Below, one piece after another: positions 50,686 through 59,739 of a stretch of DNA of 64,000 nucleotides; position 1 is the first letter of the stretch, and every line of letters starts with the position of its first letter. The notes under the pieces are model-generated. The model was not told the DNA's origin. It worked only from the letters and a program-made list of their open reading frames with translations, and searched no databases. Position numbers and translations under genes: made by a program. The stretch is from contig JAUSMV010000030.1 of NCBI GenBank assembly GCA_030645235.1, positions 620,001-684,000 of the forward strand, read 5' to 3'. The DNA comes from Parvibaculum sp. GTDB lineage: Bacteria > Pseudomonadota > Alphaproteobacteria > Parvibaculales > Parvibaculaceae.

Positions 50686-51534
50686 TCACTTCCCCGTGAA
50701 ATTTGCTTTTCGTTTTTCGACGAAGTGGGCGACGCCTTCTTTGAAGTCGGCGGTGGAGAAACTTTTTTCCATTTCCTTGTCGCCGACTTCCAGCGCCTCG
50801 TCGAAGGACTGGAACAGGGCTTTCCAGATTTGGGCTTTCATGACGCCCATCGAGCGGGGAGACACTGTTTCGGCGAGGGTATTCGCGTAGTCCATCACCG
50901 CGCCCATGAAGTTTTCAGCTTCAAAGACTTTGTTGACGAGGCCGAAACGTTCAGCCTCGGCTGCGGTGAATTTGCGCGATGACATCAGCAGGTCGAGCGC
51001 GTGGGCGGGGCCGATCAGGCGCGGGAGGAGCCATGAGATGCCGTGTTCGGCGATGAGGCCGCGTTGCGCGAAGGCTGTTGTGAATTTTGCGTCCGACGCG
51101 GCAAAGCGGATGTCGGCGTAAAGCGCGAAGACGAGGCCGAGACCGGCGGCGGGACCGTTGATGGCGGCGATGATTGGCTTTTTGATCTGGAACAAATATC
51201 CAAAGCGGCCGCCATAGTGCGGGCTCACGTCCGGCCCCAGTCCGCTTTTGAAATCGAATGTTTCTTCGCGCGCGGCGGCGGCTGTTTCGCGATCTTCCCA
51301 GTTTGTCGGTTTGATCGACTGCAGGAGGTTCATGTCAGCGCCCGCGCAGAAGCCGCGGCCTGCGCCGGTGATGACGATGGCGCGCACGGTGTCATCGTTC
51401 ACGGCGGCGTGGAGCGCGCGTTTGATGCTTTTTTCCATCGCGCCCGTCCAGGCGTTGAGCCGGTCCGGACGGTTCAATGTGATGAGGCCGACGCGGCCCT
51501 TGACCTCATAGGTGATGTCTTCGTATTGAGCCAT
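50686..51534 (-). CDS. Enoyl-CoA hydratase/isomerase family protein
   Basis: VGLITLNRPDRLNAWTGAM; AIVITGAGRGFCAGADMN; start set to MAQYEDI. Confidence 0.92.
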   Translation of the reverse strand: MAQYEDITYEVKGRVGLITLNRPDRLNAWTGAMEKSIKRALHAAVNDDTVRAIVITGAGRGFCAGADMNLLQSIKPTNWEDRETAAAAREETFDFKSGLGPDVSPHYGGRFGYLFQIKKPIIAAINGPAAGLGLVFALYADIRFAASDAKFTTAFAQRGLIAEHGISWLLPRLIGPAHALDLLMSSRKFTAAEAERFGLVNKVFEAENFMGAVMDYANTLAETVSPRSMGVMKAQIWKALFQSFDEALEVGDKEMEKSFSTADFKEGVAHFVEKRKANFTGK

Positions 51535-51604
51535 TCTGTTTCTCCCCATTTACCTTGCGCAATTTCGCTTTTGAGCGACACTGGCACCTTCATTTTTTAT
51601 ACGG

Positions 51605-52861
51605 ATGCCCGACATGACACTTCCCCTGACACCCATGCCCGATAAGGGAACTGACTGGGACACGCTCAAGGCCGATATGCAAGCACGCGGCGGCAAAGAC
51701 GCCAAGTGGCGTGACGGCAAAACGGCGATTTATGTGTTCAATGCTGGACCCGATGTTGAGCGCGTGCAGAAGGAAGCCTATGCGCTCTATATGTCGGAAA
51801 ACGGGCTCGGGCCTGCGGCCTTTCCGAGTCTGAAGCGGATGGAAGATGAAGTGGTCGGCATGGGATTGTCGCTGCTGCATGCGCCGGAAGGTGCTGCGGG
51901 CAATATCACATCAGGCGGGACGGATTCGATCACCATGGCGATGAAGACGGCGCGCGATTATGGCCGCACCGTCAAAGGTCTCACCGGCAAGCTCAATATC
52001 GTGGTGCCGCGCTCGGCGCATCCGGCTTTCGACAAGGCGGCGAAGGTGATGGAAATTGAAATCCGCCGCATTGCGCTGACGCCGGATTATATGGCGGATG
52101 TTGATGCGATGGCGGCGGCGGCTGACGATCACACGATTATGATTGTGGGGTCGGCCCCGACATTTCCATACGGGCTCATTGACCCGATTGAAAAGCTTGG
52201 CGCGCTGGCGCAAGCGCGCGGGCTGTGGCTCCATGTGGATGCCTGCGTCGGCGGATACATCGCGCCTTTCGTGCGGATGAACGGGGGCGACGTACCGCCA
52301 TTTGATTTTGAAGTCGCGGGCGTTTCGTCCATGTCGGCTGACTTACACAAATACGGCTATTGCGCGAAAGGGGCCTCGACGGTTTTGTTCCGCACGGAAG
52401 CCTTGCGCAAGCATATGATCTTCGATGTGCGCGACTGGCCGGGCGGGCGCATGGTGACGCCGACGCTCGCTGGCACGCGGCCCGGCGGGGCGATTTCAGC
52501 CGCCTGGGCGGTGATGAATTATCTCGGTATTGAAGGTTACCGCGCCAAACACAAACAGGTGACGGATGCGCGCGAGAAGATTGAAGCGGGCGTTGCGGCG
52601 CTTGGCTTTCGCGTGTTGGGCAAGCCACAACTCGGTCTCATCGCCTTCACGCATGACGACGTTGACCCGATGGCCGTCTGGGCGAAAATTTATGAGCGTG
52701 GCTGGTTCACGAGTGTGACGACCGAGCCGCCGGCGCTGCATCTGATGTTGTCGCCGTTTCATTTACAGGTGGCGGACACTTATCTCGCCGATCTGAAATG
52801 GGCGCTCAATGAAGTGCGCGCAGGCAAAGAGGGTGAGAAAAAAGAAGCGCGCTATAGCTGA
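51605..52861 (+). CDS. PLP-dependent group II decarboxylase / sphingosine-1-phosphate lyase-like enzyme
   Basis: AAGNITSGGTDSITMAMKTARDYG; LHVDACVGGYIAPF; SMSADLHKYGYCAKGASTVLFR (PLP lysine). Confidence 0.88.
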   Translation: MPDMTLPLTPMPDKGTDWDTLKADMQARGGKDAKWRDGKTAIYVFNAGPDVERVQKEAYALYMSENGLGPAAFPSLKRMEDEVVGMGLSLLHAPEGAAGNITSGGTDSITMAMKTARDYGRTVKGLTGKLNIVVPRSAHPAFDKAAKVMEIEIRRIALTPDYMADVDAMAAAADDHTIMIVGSAPTFPYGLIDPIEKLGALAQARGLWLHVDACVGGYIAPFVRMNGGDVPPFDFEVAGVSSMSADLHKYGYCAKGASTVLFRTEALRKHMIFDVRDWPGGRMVTPTLAGTRPGGAISAAWAVMNYLGIEGYRAKHKQVTDAREKIEAGVAALGFRVLGKPQLGLIAFTHDDVDPMAVWAKIYERGWFTSVTTEPPALHLMLSPFHLQVADTYLADLKWALNEVRAGKEGEKKEARYS

Positions 52862-52918
52862 TTCTTTTAAAACAAATCAGGATCAGGGTGCCTCATCAGG
52901 AAGACTATCACTCTCTTT

Positions 52919-52972
52919 ACCTCCCCCTTGTGGGGAGGTCAAAAAATCTTCTTCAGATTTTTTGGGTGGGGG
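52919..52972 (-). repeat. Double-hairpin repeat family, copy 2 (inverted)
   Basis: Reverse complement AACCCCCACCCAAAAAATCTGAAGAAGATTTTTTGACCTCCCCACAAGGGGGAGGT. Confidence 0.85.
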
Positions 52973-53015
52973 TTGCAGTATGACGACAGAGTTTGAATCT
53001 CAATCTAGCTTCGTT

Positions 53016-53070
53016 CCCCCCACCCAAAATATTCGAGGCGAATATTTTGACCTCCCCACAAGGGGGAGGT
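53016..53070 (+). repeat. Double-hairpin repeat family, copy 3 (different inner stem)
   Basis: CCCCCCACCCAAAATATTCGAGGCGAATATTTTGACCTCCCCACAAGGGGGAGGT. Confidence 0.85.
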
Positions 53071-53114
53071 TAAGACGAAGAGAAGACATTGACCAAAATT
53101 CCCGCGAGACATGA

Positions 53115-53150
53115 AGAACCCGCTTCGTCACCGAAGCGGGTTCTTTTTAT
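53115..53150. terminator. Rho-independent terminator
   Basis: GAACCCGCTTCG-TCAC-CGAAGCGGGTTC followed by TTTTTATT. Confidence 0.8.
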
Positions 53151-53168
53151 TCCAAGACCTTCAGCTGC

Positions 53169-53372
53169 TCAATTCTCAGGCGTCAGGGCGTCGTCGATCT
53201 TGCGGCCGGTTTCTTCAGCCGGTCCGGGCGGATCAATCGCATCTTTCATGGACTGACCGGCATCGTCGATTTTTTCGCCGAGTTCTTCCGCCGGACCTTT
53301 TTCCTCGCAAGCGGCGAGCATACCGAAAAGCGGGAGGGCAACAGCAAGGCCGATGATTGATTTGCGTAGCAT
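53169..53372 (-). CDS. Small lipoprotein with internal GPAEE-x-G-x-KIDDA repeat
   Basis: MLRKSIIGLAVALPLFGMLAACEEKGPAEELGEKIDDAGQSMKDAIDPPGPAEETGRKIDDALTPEN; lipobox-like LAAC. Confidence 0.75.
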   Translation of the reverse strand: MLRKSIIGLAVALPLFGMLAACEEKGPAEELGEKIDDAGQSMKDAIDPPGPAEETGRKIDDALTPEN

Positions 53373-53418
53373 TAGACGTACCTCATGTTTCGTTTCGACA
53401 GATAGAACGGTGCGGGCG

Positions 53419-53571
53419 CTACAAGACGCCGAGCAGAACCAGCACCAGCAGAATGATGAGCACGGTGCCGAGACCACCGCTGGGGCCATAGCCCCAATTC
53501 GCGCTATAGGGCCAATGCGGCAAGGCACCGGCGACAAGCAGGACGAGAAGAATAATGAGTATTAGGCGCAT
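53419..53571 (-). CDS. DUF3309 family small membrane protein
   Basis: 50-aa ORF below the track cutoff: MRLILIILLVLLVAGALPHWPYSANWGYGPSGGLGTVLIILLVLVLLGVL. Confidence 0.85.
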   Translation of the reverse strand: MRLILIILLVLLVAGALPHWPYSANWGYGPSGGLGTVLIILLVLVLLGVL

Positions 53572-53752
53572 GATGGACCCCATTCAAATAGATTTGTGAT
53601 TACAAGCGCTTAGCTTGTCCGCATCGAGATTGAACAGTCGTTCCTTAGTCGTCGTTATCCAGATTATCAGATTACGATGTGTTCATAATGTGTTGGTGAA
53701 AGGGCCTTCTCGTGGAGAATGGCTTTCCTGATTGTTCCGCCCTGTTACAGTT

Positions 53753-55336
53753 ATGCAAAAGCAAAAACCGGTCGGGGAGGACAGGCGAATGACAGGCATT
53801 ATGCAGTCGGGGGCGAGAATCGCCGACATTGCGAAACTCAATGACAATGCGGCGCGCGCGGCGAGCGGCTTTGAAAGCCTCGGCATCGGCGCGGGCGATG
53901 TGGTTGCGATTTATCTGCGCAATGATTTTGCGTTTTTTGAAGTGTCGGTGGCGGCGGGACTGGTCGGTGCTTATTCGACACCTGCGAACTGGCACAATTC
54001 GCCCGACGAAGCGTCTTACATTTTTCAAAACTCCGGCGCGAAGGCGATTGTCATTCACGCCGATCTTTATCATCCGATCGCCAAGGCTCTGCCTGCCGGT
54101 GTGCCTGTGTTTGTCGTCGAGACGCCAGATGAGATTATGTCTGCTTACGGATTATCGAAAGAGACATGCGCGCTTCCTGCCGGTGTGCCGCTGTGGCGCG
54201 AATGGCTTGCCGGTTTTCCACCCAAGACCAAGGGACCGGACGAGCCGCCGGGCACAATGATCTATACGTCCGGCACAACGGGCCACCCCAAGGGCGTGCG
54301 CCGCGCAAGGCCGAACGCCGAACAGGCCGTGGCGTGGCAAAGCGTGATCGGGCATGTGATGGGCTTTGCGCCCTCCTACGGCGATCCGACCAAGATGGTG
54401 ACGGTTGTGACCGGCCCCATGTATCACTCCGCGCCCAATGCCTATGGGCTATTTGCCTTCCGCGTCGGGGCGAGCGCGATTTTGCAGCCGCGGTTTGATC
54501 CCGAAGAATTGCTGATGCTGATTGAGAAGCACAAGGTCACGCATCTTCATATGGTGCCGACCATGTTTGTGCGGCTCTTAAAGCTGCCGGACGAGGTGAA
54601 GAAGAAATATGATCTGTCATCGCTCAAATTTGTGGTTCATGCGGCGGCGCCCTGCCCTGTGCATGTGAAGCAGGCGATGATCGAATGGTGGGGGCCGGTG
54701 ATTTATGAATATTACGGCGGCACGGAAACGGGCGCTGTCGTCTTTTGCACGTCAGAAGAATATCTGAAGCACCCCGGCACCGTGGGCAAGGCCTTTGCGG
54801 CGGCGGATGTGCGCGTGCTCGACGAGGACGGCAAGGAGCTTGCCAAGGGGGCGACCGGCGAAGTCGTGTGCCGGATGCATTCGCTGCCGGATTTCACCTA
54901 TCACGGCGATGATGAAAAGCGCCGCCGCGCGGAGAAGGCCGGTCTCATCACACTCGGTGATGTCGGCTATCTCGATGATGACGGGTTTCTCTATCTGTGT
55001 GACCGCGCCAAGGACATGATTATTTCCGGTGGCGTCAATATCTATCCTGCCGAGATCGAAGCGGAGTTGCACAAGATGCCGGGCGTCAATGATTGCGCGG
55101 TGTTTGGCATTCCCGACGATGAATATGGCGAGCAGATTTGTGCCGTGGTGCAGCGCTCGCCCAATGCGACGATCTCGGAAGCGGAGGTGCGGGCTTTCCT
55201 GCGCGAGCGGATCGCGGGCTATAAAGTGCCCAAGCGCGTCGAGTTTCACACCGACCTGCCGCGCGAGGATTCCGGCAAGATCTTCAAGCGCAAGCTGCGC
55301 GCGCCGTTCTGGGAGAATGCCGGACGCTCGATCTGA
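53753..55336 (+). CDS. AMP-dependent acyl-CoA synthetase/ligase (start uncertain)
   Basis: MIYTSGTTGHPKGVRR; YEYYGGTETG; GDVGYLDDDGFLYLCDRAKDMIISGGVNIYPAEIE. Confidence 0.93.
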   Translation: MQKQKPVGEDRRMTGIMQSGARIADIAKLNDNAARAASGFESLGIGAGDVVAIYLRNDFAFFEVSVAAGLVGAYSTPANWHNSPDEASYIFQNSGAKAIVIHADLYHPIAKALPAGVPVFVVETPDEIMSAYGLSKETCALPAGVPLWREWLAGFPPKTKGPDEPPGTMIYTSGTTGHPKGVRRARPNAEQAVAWQSVIGHVMGFAPSYGDPTKMVTVVTGPMYHSAPNAYGLFAFRVGASAILQPRFDPEELLMLIEKHKVTHLHMVPTMFVRLLKLPDEVKKKYDLSSLKFVVHAAAPCPVHVKQAMIEWWGPVIYEYYGGTETGAVVFCTSEEYLKHPGTVGKAFAAADVRVLDEDGKELAKGATGEVVCRMHSLPDFTYHGDDEKRRRAEKAGLITLGDVGYLDDDGFLYLCDRAKDMIISGGVNIYPAEIEAELHKMPGVNDCAVFGIPDDEYGEQICAVVQRSPNATISEAEVRAFLRERIAGYKVPKRVEFHTDLPREDSGKIFKRKLRAPFWENAGRSI

Positions 55337-55371
55337 TCTGCGACAATCCGACCCGATATTGCATGTTTTTT

Positions 55372-55399
55372 GAAACGCCCGCCCCCTTGCGGGCGTTTC
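55372..55399. terminator. Hairpin GAAACGCCCGC...GCGGGCGTTTC after acyl-CoA ligase
   Basis: Perfect stem, weak T tract. Confidence 0.55.
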
Positions 55400-55512
55400 T
55401 CTTCAAACCATATACTAAGCAACATATATTAAGTGCAATTAGCATTACCAGTCTTGCTATCTAATGCAATTGCCGCGGAAACCCTGGCAAAACCCTCAAT
55501 CATGAGCCTCGC

Positions 55513-56013
55513 ATGAACCCTCCCGTCCGAAATCCCGGTCTCAATATCGGTTTCCTTGTCGGCGACACGTCCCGCATGTTGCGCCGTATCTTCAATGAAC
55601 GCCTGACGCATCTCGGCATGACGCAGGCGCAATGGCGGGCGCTGGCGCATCTGTCGCGCAATGAGGGCATCAACCAGGTGACGCTGTCGGATCTGCTCGA
55701 TGTGCAGCCGATCACGGTGGCGCGGCTGATCGACAAGCTTGTCGAGGCCGGTCTCGTCACACGCCGCCCTGACCCCAACGACCGGCGCGCGCAACGGCTC
55801 TTCCTCACCGACAATGCGCAAGGCGTGCTCGAACAAATCTGGGAAGTGGCTGACGAGACCTATGCGGTGGTGCTGAAAGGCATCAGCGACACGGAGCGCG
55901 ATACGCTGATCGATCTGCTGGCGCGGCTGCGCACCAATGTCGGCGCGCTTCATCCGTCTGAGGCCATCACCGTGACGAGCCCGCTCTATCCCTTCGACAA
56001 AAACGGCAAGTAA
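55513..56013 (+). CDS. MarR family transcriptional regulator
   Basis: LTHLGMTQAQWRALAHLSRNEGINQVTLSDLLDVQPITVARLIDKLVEAGLVTRRPDPNDRRAQRLFLTD. Confidence 0.92.
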   Translation: MNPPVRNPGLNIGFLVGDTSRMLRRIFNERLTHLGMTQAQWRALAHLSRNEGINQVTLSDLLDVQPITVARLIDKLVEAGLVTRRPDPNDRRAQRLFLTDNAQGVLEQIWEVADETYAVVLKGISDTERDTLIDLLARLRTNVGALHPSEAITVTSPLYPFDKNGK

Positions 56014-56040
56014 CCGGTCCCCCTCATGTGAGTCACAGAT

Positions 56041-57129
56041 ATGTCTGAATTGTTCCAGAAAATCACATTGTTCCGGCAGATCTCCGGCACGGCACGCCGC
56101 ATCACAAGCGACCGCGCATCACTGCGACAATTTTTGATGATCGTTGTGCCCGGCATCGCGCTTCTCCTCATCGGCTATGTTTATGTGACCAGCGGGCGAT
56201 GGGTGAGCACGGACAATGCCTATGTCAAAGCTGACATGGTGTCTGTGAGCCCTGATGTGAGCGGGCGCATTGTGCAGGTCTTTATCAATCAGAATGACCC
56301 TGTGAAAGCGGGCGACAAATTGTTTGAGATCGATCCCGAACCCTACAAGCTCAAATTGCAGGAAGCCGACGCGGCGTTGCAGGCGGCCAGCAGCAATGTC
56401 AAATCCATGCAGGCCAAATATCAGATGACGATGGCGCAGCTCGGCCTTGCGAAATCGAACGTTGATTTTTATACGCGCGAGTTCAACCGGCAGTCCTCGC
56501 TCGCCAAAGCCAATGTCGCGAGCCAGTCGAAGCTCGACACGGCGCGGCATAATCTTGAAACCGCTGTGCAGCTCGGCGCGGTGCTGAAGCAAAGCATCGG
56601 TCAGTCCGTGGCGATGCTCGACGACAAGCCGGACGCGCCTGTCGAGGAGCATTCAAGCTATCTGCAGGCCAAAGCCACGCGCGACAATGCGGCGCTGAAC
56701 CTTGAGCGGACCACTGTGCGCGCGCCTTTTGACGGCGTGCTCGGACGCCAGCCGCAAGTGGGCGACAATGTCATCATCGGCACGCCGGTCGTCAGCATCG
56801 TGTCGCAGAAAAATATCTGGGTCGAAGGCAATTTCAAGGAAACGGACCTTGAGAATGTCCATGCCGGACAAGATGCCGAAGTCACCATCGACACTTATCC
56901 CGATCACCCATGGCACGGGCATGTGCTGAGCATTTCGCAGGCGACGGGCTCTGAATTCTCGGTGCTGCCGGCGCAAAACGCGACCGGCAACTGGGTGAAG
57001 GTGGTGCAGCGCGTGCCTGTGCGCATCGCCGTTGACCAGCAGGCGGGCGATCCTGTCATCCGCGCCGGTATGAGCGCAGAAGTCGAAGTCGACACCCATT
57101 CAGGCCACAAGGACGCCGGTGCGCTATGA
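56041..57129 (+). CDS. HlyD/EmrA-family membrane fusion protein
   Basis: STDNAYVKADMVSVSPDVSGRIVQVFINQNDPVKAGDKLFEIDPEPY; RAPFDGVLGRQPQVGD. Confidence 0.92.
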   Translation: MSELFQKITLFRQISGTARRITSDRASLRQFLMIVVPGIALLLIGYVYVTSGRWVSTDNAYVKADMVSVSPDVSGRIVQVFINQNDPVKAGDKLFEIDPEPYKLKLQEADAALQAASSNVKSMQAKYQMTMAQLGLAKSNVDFYTREFNRQSSLAKANVASQSKLDTARHNLETAVQLGAVLKQSIGQSVAMLDDKPDAPVEEHSSYLQAKATRDNAALNLERTTVRAPFDGVLGRQPQVGDNVIIGTPVVSIVSQKNIWVEGNFKETDLENVHAGQDAEVTIDTYPDHPWHGHVLSISQATGSEFSVLPAQNATGNWVKVVQRVPVRIAVDQQAGDPVIRAGMSAEVEVDTHSGHKDAGAL

Positions 57130-58658
57130 CGCCGAAGATGCAGAGGGCGCTCGTCACCGGCTCGATCATGCTGGCGACGGTGATGCAGACACTCGACTCG
57201 ACGATTGCCAATGTCGCGCTGCCGCATATGCAGGGCACGATGTCGGCGACGCAGGATCAGATCGCCTGGGTGCTGACCTCCTATATTATCGCTGCCGCTA
57301 TCGCGACGCCTGCCACGGGGTTTCTGTCGCAACGTTTCGGGCGCAAGAGGTTGCTCGCGATTTCCATTGTCGGCTTCACTGTGACGTCGATGCTGTGCGG
57401 GGCGGCGCAGACGCTGGAAGAGATCGTGATCTTCCGCTTGCTGCAGGGAGCCTGCGGCGCGGCCTTCGTGCCGCTCTCACAAGCGATCATGCTCGATACT
57501 TATACGATGGCGCAGCGCGGCGGCATGATGGCGCTGTGGGGCGTCGGCGTGATGGTCGGGCCGATTGTCGGGCCTGCGCTTGGCGGCTACCTCACGGACA
57601 GCTATAGCTGGCGCTGGGTTTTCTATATCAATGTGCCCTTCGGCATTCTCGCCTTTGCCGGTGTGATGGTGGCGCTGACGGAATCCAAGATCGACATATG
57701 GCGGCGCTTTGACTGGATGGGCTTTACCTTCCTCAGTCTTGCTGTCGGCTCGATGCAGCTGATGCTTGACCGTGGCAATTTGCAGGACTGGTTCTCGTCC
57801 GGCGAAATTATTTTTGAAGCACTTGTTGCGGGTTTTGCCTTCTATCTCTTCATCACGCATTCGCTGACGGCCAAAGCGCCTTTCGTCAATATGCAGCTTT
57901 TCACTGACCGCAATCTCGTTGTCGGCGTCAGCATGATGTTTGTCGTGGGCCTCGTGCTTTACGCCACGATGGCGCTGATGCCGCCTTATCTTGAAACGCT
58001 GATGGGTTATCCTGTGACCACCACGGGCCTTGTGCTGGCGCCGCGCGGCATCGGCACGATGATGGCGATGATGCTGGCGGGCCGGATTATCAACCGCGTG
58101 GACATGCGCCATATCATTGCCTTTGGTCTGGCGCTCTCATCCTTCTCGCTCTGGCAGATGTCACAGTTCAATCTCAACATTTCCGAACAGACGATCATCA
58201 TCACGGGCGTTATTCAGGGCTTCGGACTTGGATTTATCTTTGCGCCGCTGACAACGATCTGCTTTGCCACCCTGCCCGCGCATCTGCGCACGGACGGCAC
58301 CAGCATTTACAGCCTGTTGCGCAATGTCGGATCGAGCGTTGGTATTTCAACGGCGGTGGCGCTGGTTGCGACCTATACGCAGATCAACCATGCCAATATG
58401 GTTGAGCGGATGGACCCGACCAATCCGATCTTCCGGCCCGAAGCCATGCCTGCCGGTCTCGCGCTCAACACGCCGATGGGACTTGCCTTTCTCAATGGTG
58501 AAGTGACGCGGCAGGCCGCCGCCATTGCCTATCTCAATGATTTCCGCCTGATGATGTATATGACGGCGCTGATCATTCCGCTCGTCTATCTCATGCGCAA
58601 TCCGACCATGACACCGGAAGACGCCGAGGACGCCGCCAAGCACGCTGTGATGGACTGA
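57126..58658 (+). CDS. DHA2-family MFS drug efflux transporter (EmrB-like)
   Basis: MLATVMQTLDSTIANVALPHMQGTMSATQDQIAWVLTSYIIAAAIATPATGFLSQRFGRK; ATGA overlap with upstream gene. Confidence 0.94.
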   Translation: MTPKMQRALVTGSIMLATVMQTLDSTIANVALPHMQGTMSATQDQIAWVLTSYIIAAAIATPATGFLSQRFGRKRLLAISIVGFTVTSMLCGAAQTLEEIVIFRLLQGACGAAFVPLSQAIMLDTYTMAQRGGMMALWGVGVMVGPIVGPALGGYLTDSYSWRWVFYINVPFGILAFAGVMVALTESKIDIWRRFDWMGFTFLSLAVGSMQLMLDRGNLQDWFSSGEIIFEALVAGFAFYLFITHSLTAKAPFVNMQLFTDRNLVVGVSMMFVVGLVLYATMALMPPYLETLMGYPVTTTGLVLAPRGIGTMMAMMLAGRIINRVDMRHIIAFGLALSSFSLWQMSQFNLNISEQTIIITGVIQGFGLGFIFAPLTTICFATLPAHLRTDGTSIYSLLRNVGSSVGISTAVALVATYTQINHANMVERMDPTNPIFRPEAMPAGLALNTPMGLAFLNGEVTRQAAAIAYLNDFRLMMYMTALIIPLVYLMRNPTMTPEDAEDAAKHAVMD

Positions 58659-58707
58659 GGCTCCAAGTTTTGACATTGTGTCCCCTTGAGTTACGCACAG
58701 GTGCGCC

Positions 58708-59592
58708 ATGGCTGTTCAGATCCCTTACGTCCGCGAGATCGAGTTCACTTACGGTGACGCAGATGACGTGTCGCCGCTGATCCGGCGCGTTGTGGCGGAG
58801 AACCCGTCGGCCTTCACGTTCAAGGGCACGGGCACCTATATTATCGGACATGGTGAAGTGGCGGTGATTGATCCCGGTCCGATGATCGATGCGCATGTCG
58901 AGGCGATCATGCGCGCGCTGGAAGGCGAAACGGTCAGCCATATTCTCATCACGCATACGCATAGCGACCACTCGCCTGCGGCGAAGCCCTTGAAAAAACT
59001 CACGGGTGCCAAGACCTATGGCTATGGCCCGCATGGCGGCGGCGTGGGCGAGGAAGACGGCGACATGGAATTTGTGCCGGATGTTGAAATCCGTCACGGC
59101 GACATTATCAAAGGCAAGGGCTGGACGGTCGAATGCGTGCATACGCCCGGCCACACGTCGAACCATATCTGCTTTGCGCTCATCGAAGAGAAGGCACTTT
59201 TTACCGGCGATCATGTGATGGGCTGGTCAACGAGTATCGTCAGCCCGCCTGACGGCAATATGCATGACTATATGAAGTCGCTGCGGCTGCTGCTGACACG
59301 CGATGATGAAGTCTATTGGCCGACACATGGTCCGGCGATCCGCGAGCCGAAGCCTTTTGTGCGCGCCTTCATTGCCCATCGCGAAGAACGCGAGGCGTCG
59401 ATTGTCGAGCAGATCAAAGCCGGTCGCACGCATATCAAAGATATGGTGCCGGTGATTTATGCCGCTGTTGATGCGCGGCTTTATCCGGCGGCGGCACGGT
59501 CAGTTTACGCGCATGTGCTGGGGATGATTGAGGACGGGCGGATTGCGGTCACAGGTGAGCCGCGGATGGATAGTGAGTTAAGGCTGGTTTGA
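58708..59592 (+). CDS. MBL-fold metallo-hydrolase
   Basis: ILITHTHSDHSPAAKPL; HTPGHTSNHICFAL; FTGDHVMGW. Confidence 0.92.
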   Translation: MAVQIPYVREIEFTYGDADDVSPLIRRVVAENPSAFTFKGTGTYIIGHGEVAVIDPGPMIDAHVEAIMRALEGETVSHILITHTHSDHSPAAKPLKKLTGAKTYGYGPHGGGVGEEDGDMEFVPDVEIRHGDIIKGKGWTVECVHTPGHTSNHICFALIEEKALFTGDHVMGWSTSIVSPPDGNMHDYMKSLRLLLTRDDEVYWPTHGPAIREPKPFVRAFIAHREEREASIVEQIKAGRTHIKDMVPVIYAAVDARLYPAAARSVYAHVLGMIEDGRIAVTGEPRMDSELRLV

Positions 59593-59642
59593 GTTTCGCC
59601 GCTCGCGATCAGAGTTAAGCAGCTTTTAGAATATTTCGACTT

Positions 59643-59716
59643 CGCCCGACTTGATCGGGCGATCCATCTTTACTGCATCGTGTGACGCAAGATGGATGCC
59701 CCGGTCAAGCCGGGGC
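59643..59716. repeat. Composite palindromic intergenic repeat (nested hairpins)
   Basis: CGCCCGACTTGATCGGGCG-ATCCATCTT-N18-AAGATGGAT-GCCCCGGTCAAGCCGGGGC. Confidence 0.8.
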
Positions 59717-59739
59717 AAGGCGAGTTTTTGATTAGAAGA

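Noticed and set aside
50478-53070. Possible CRISPR-like array
   Set aside because: Only three copies, not regularly spaced, mixed orientation, palindromic; fits REP/BIME-like elements instead.
57477-58112. 211-aa minus-strand ORF
   Set aside because: Antisense to the EmrB-like transporter; His-rich shadow translation.
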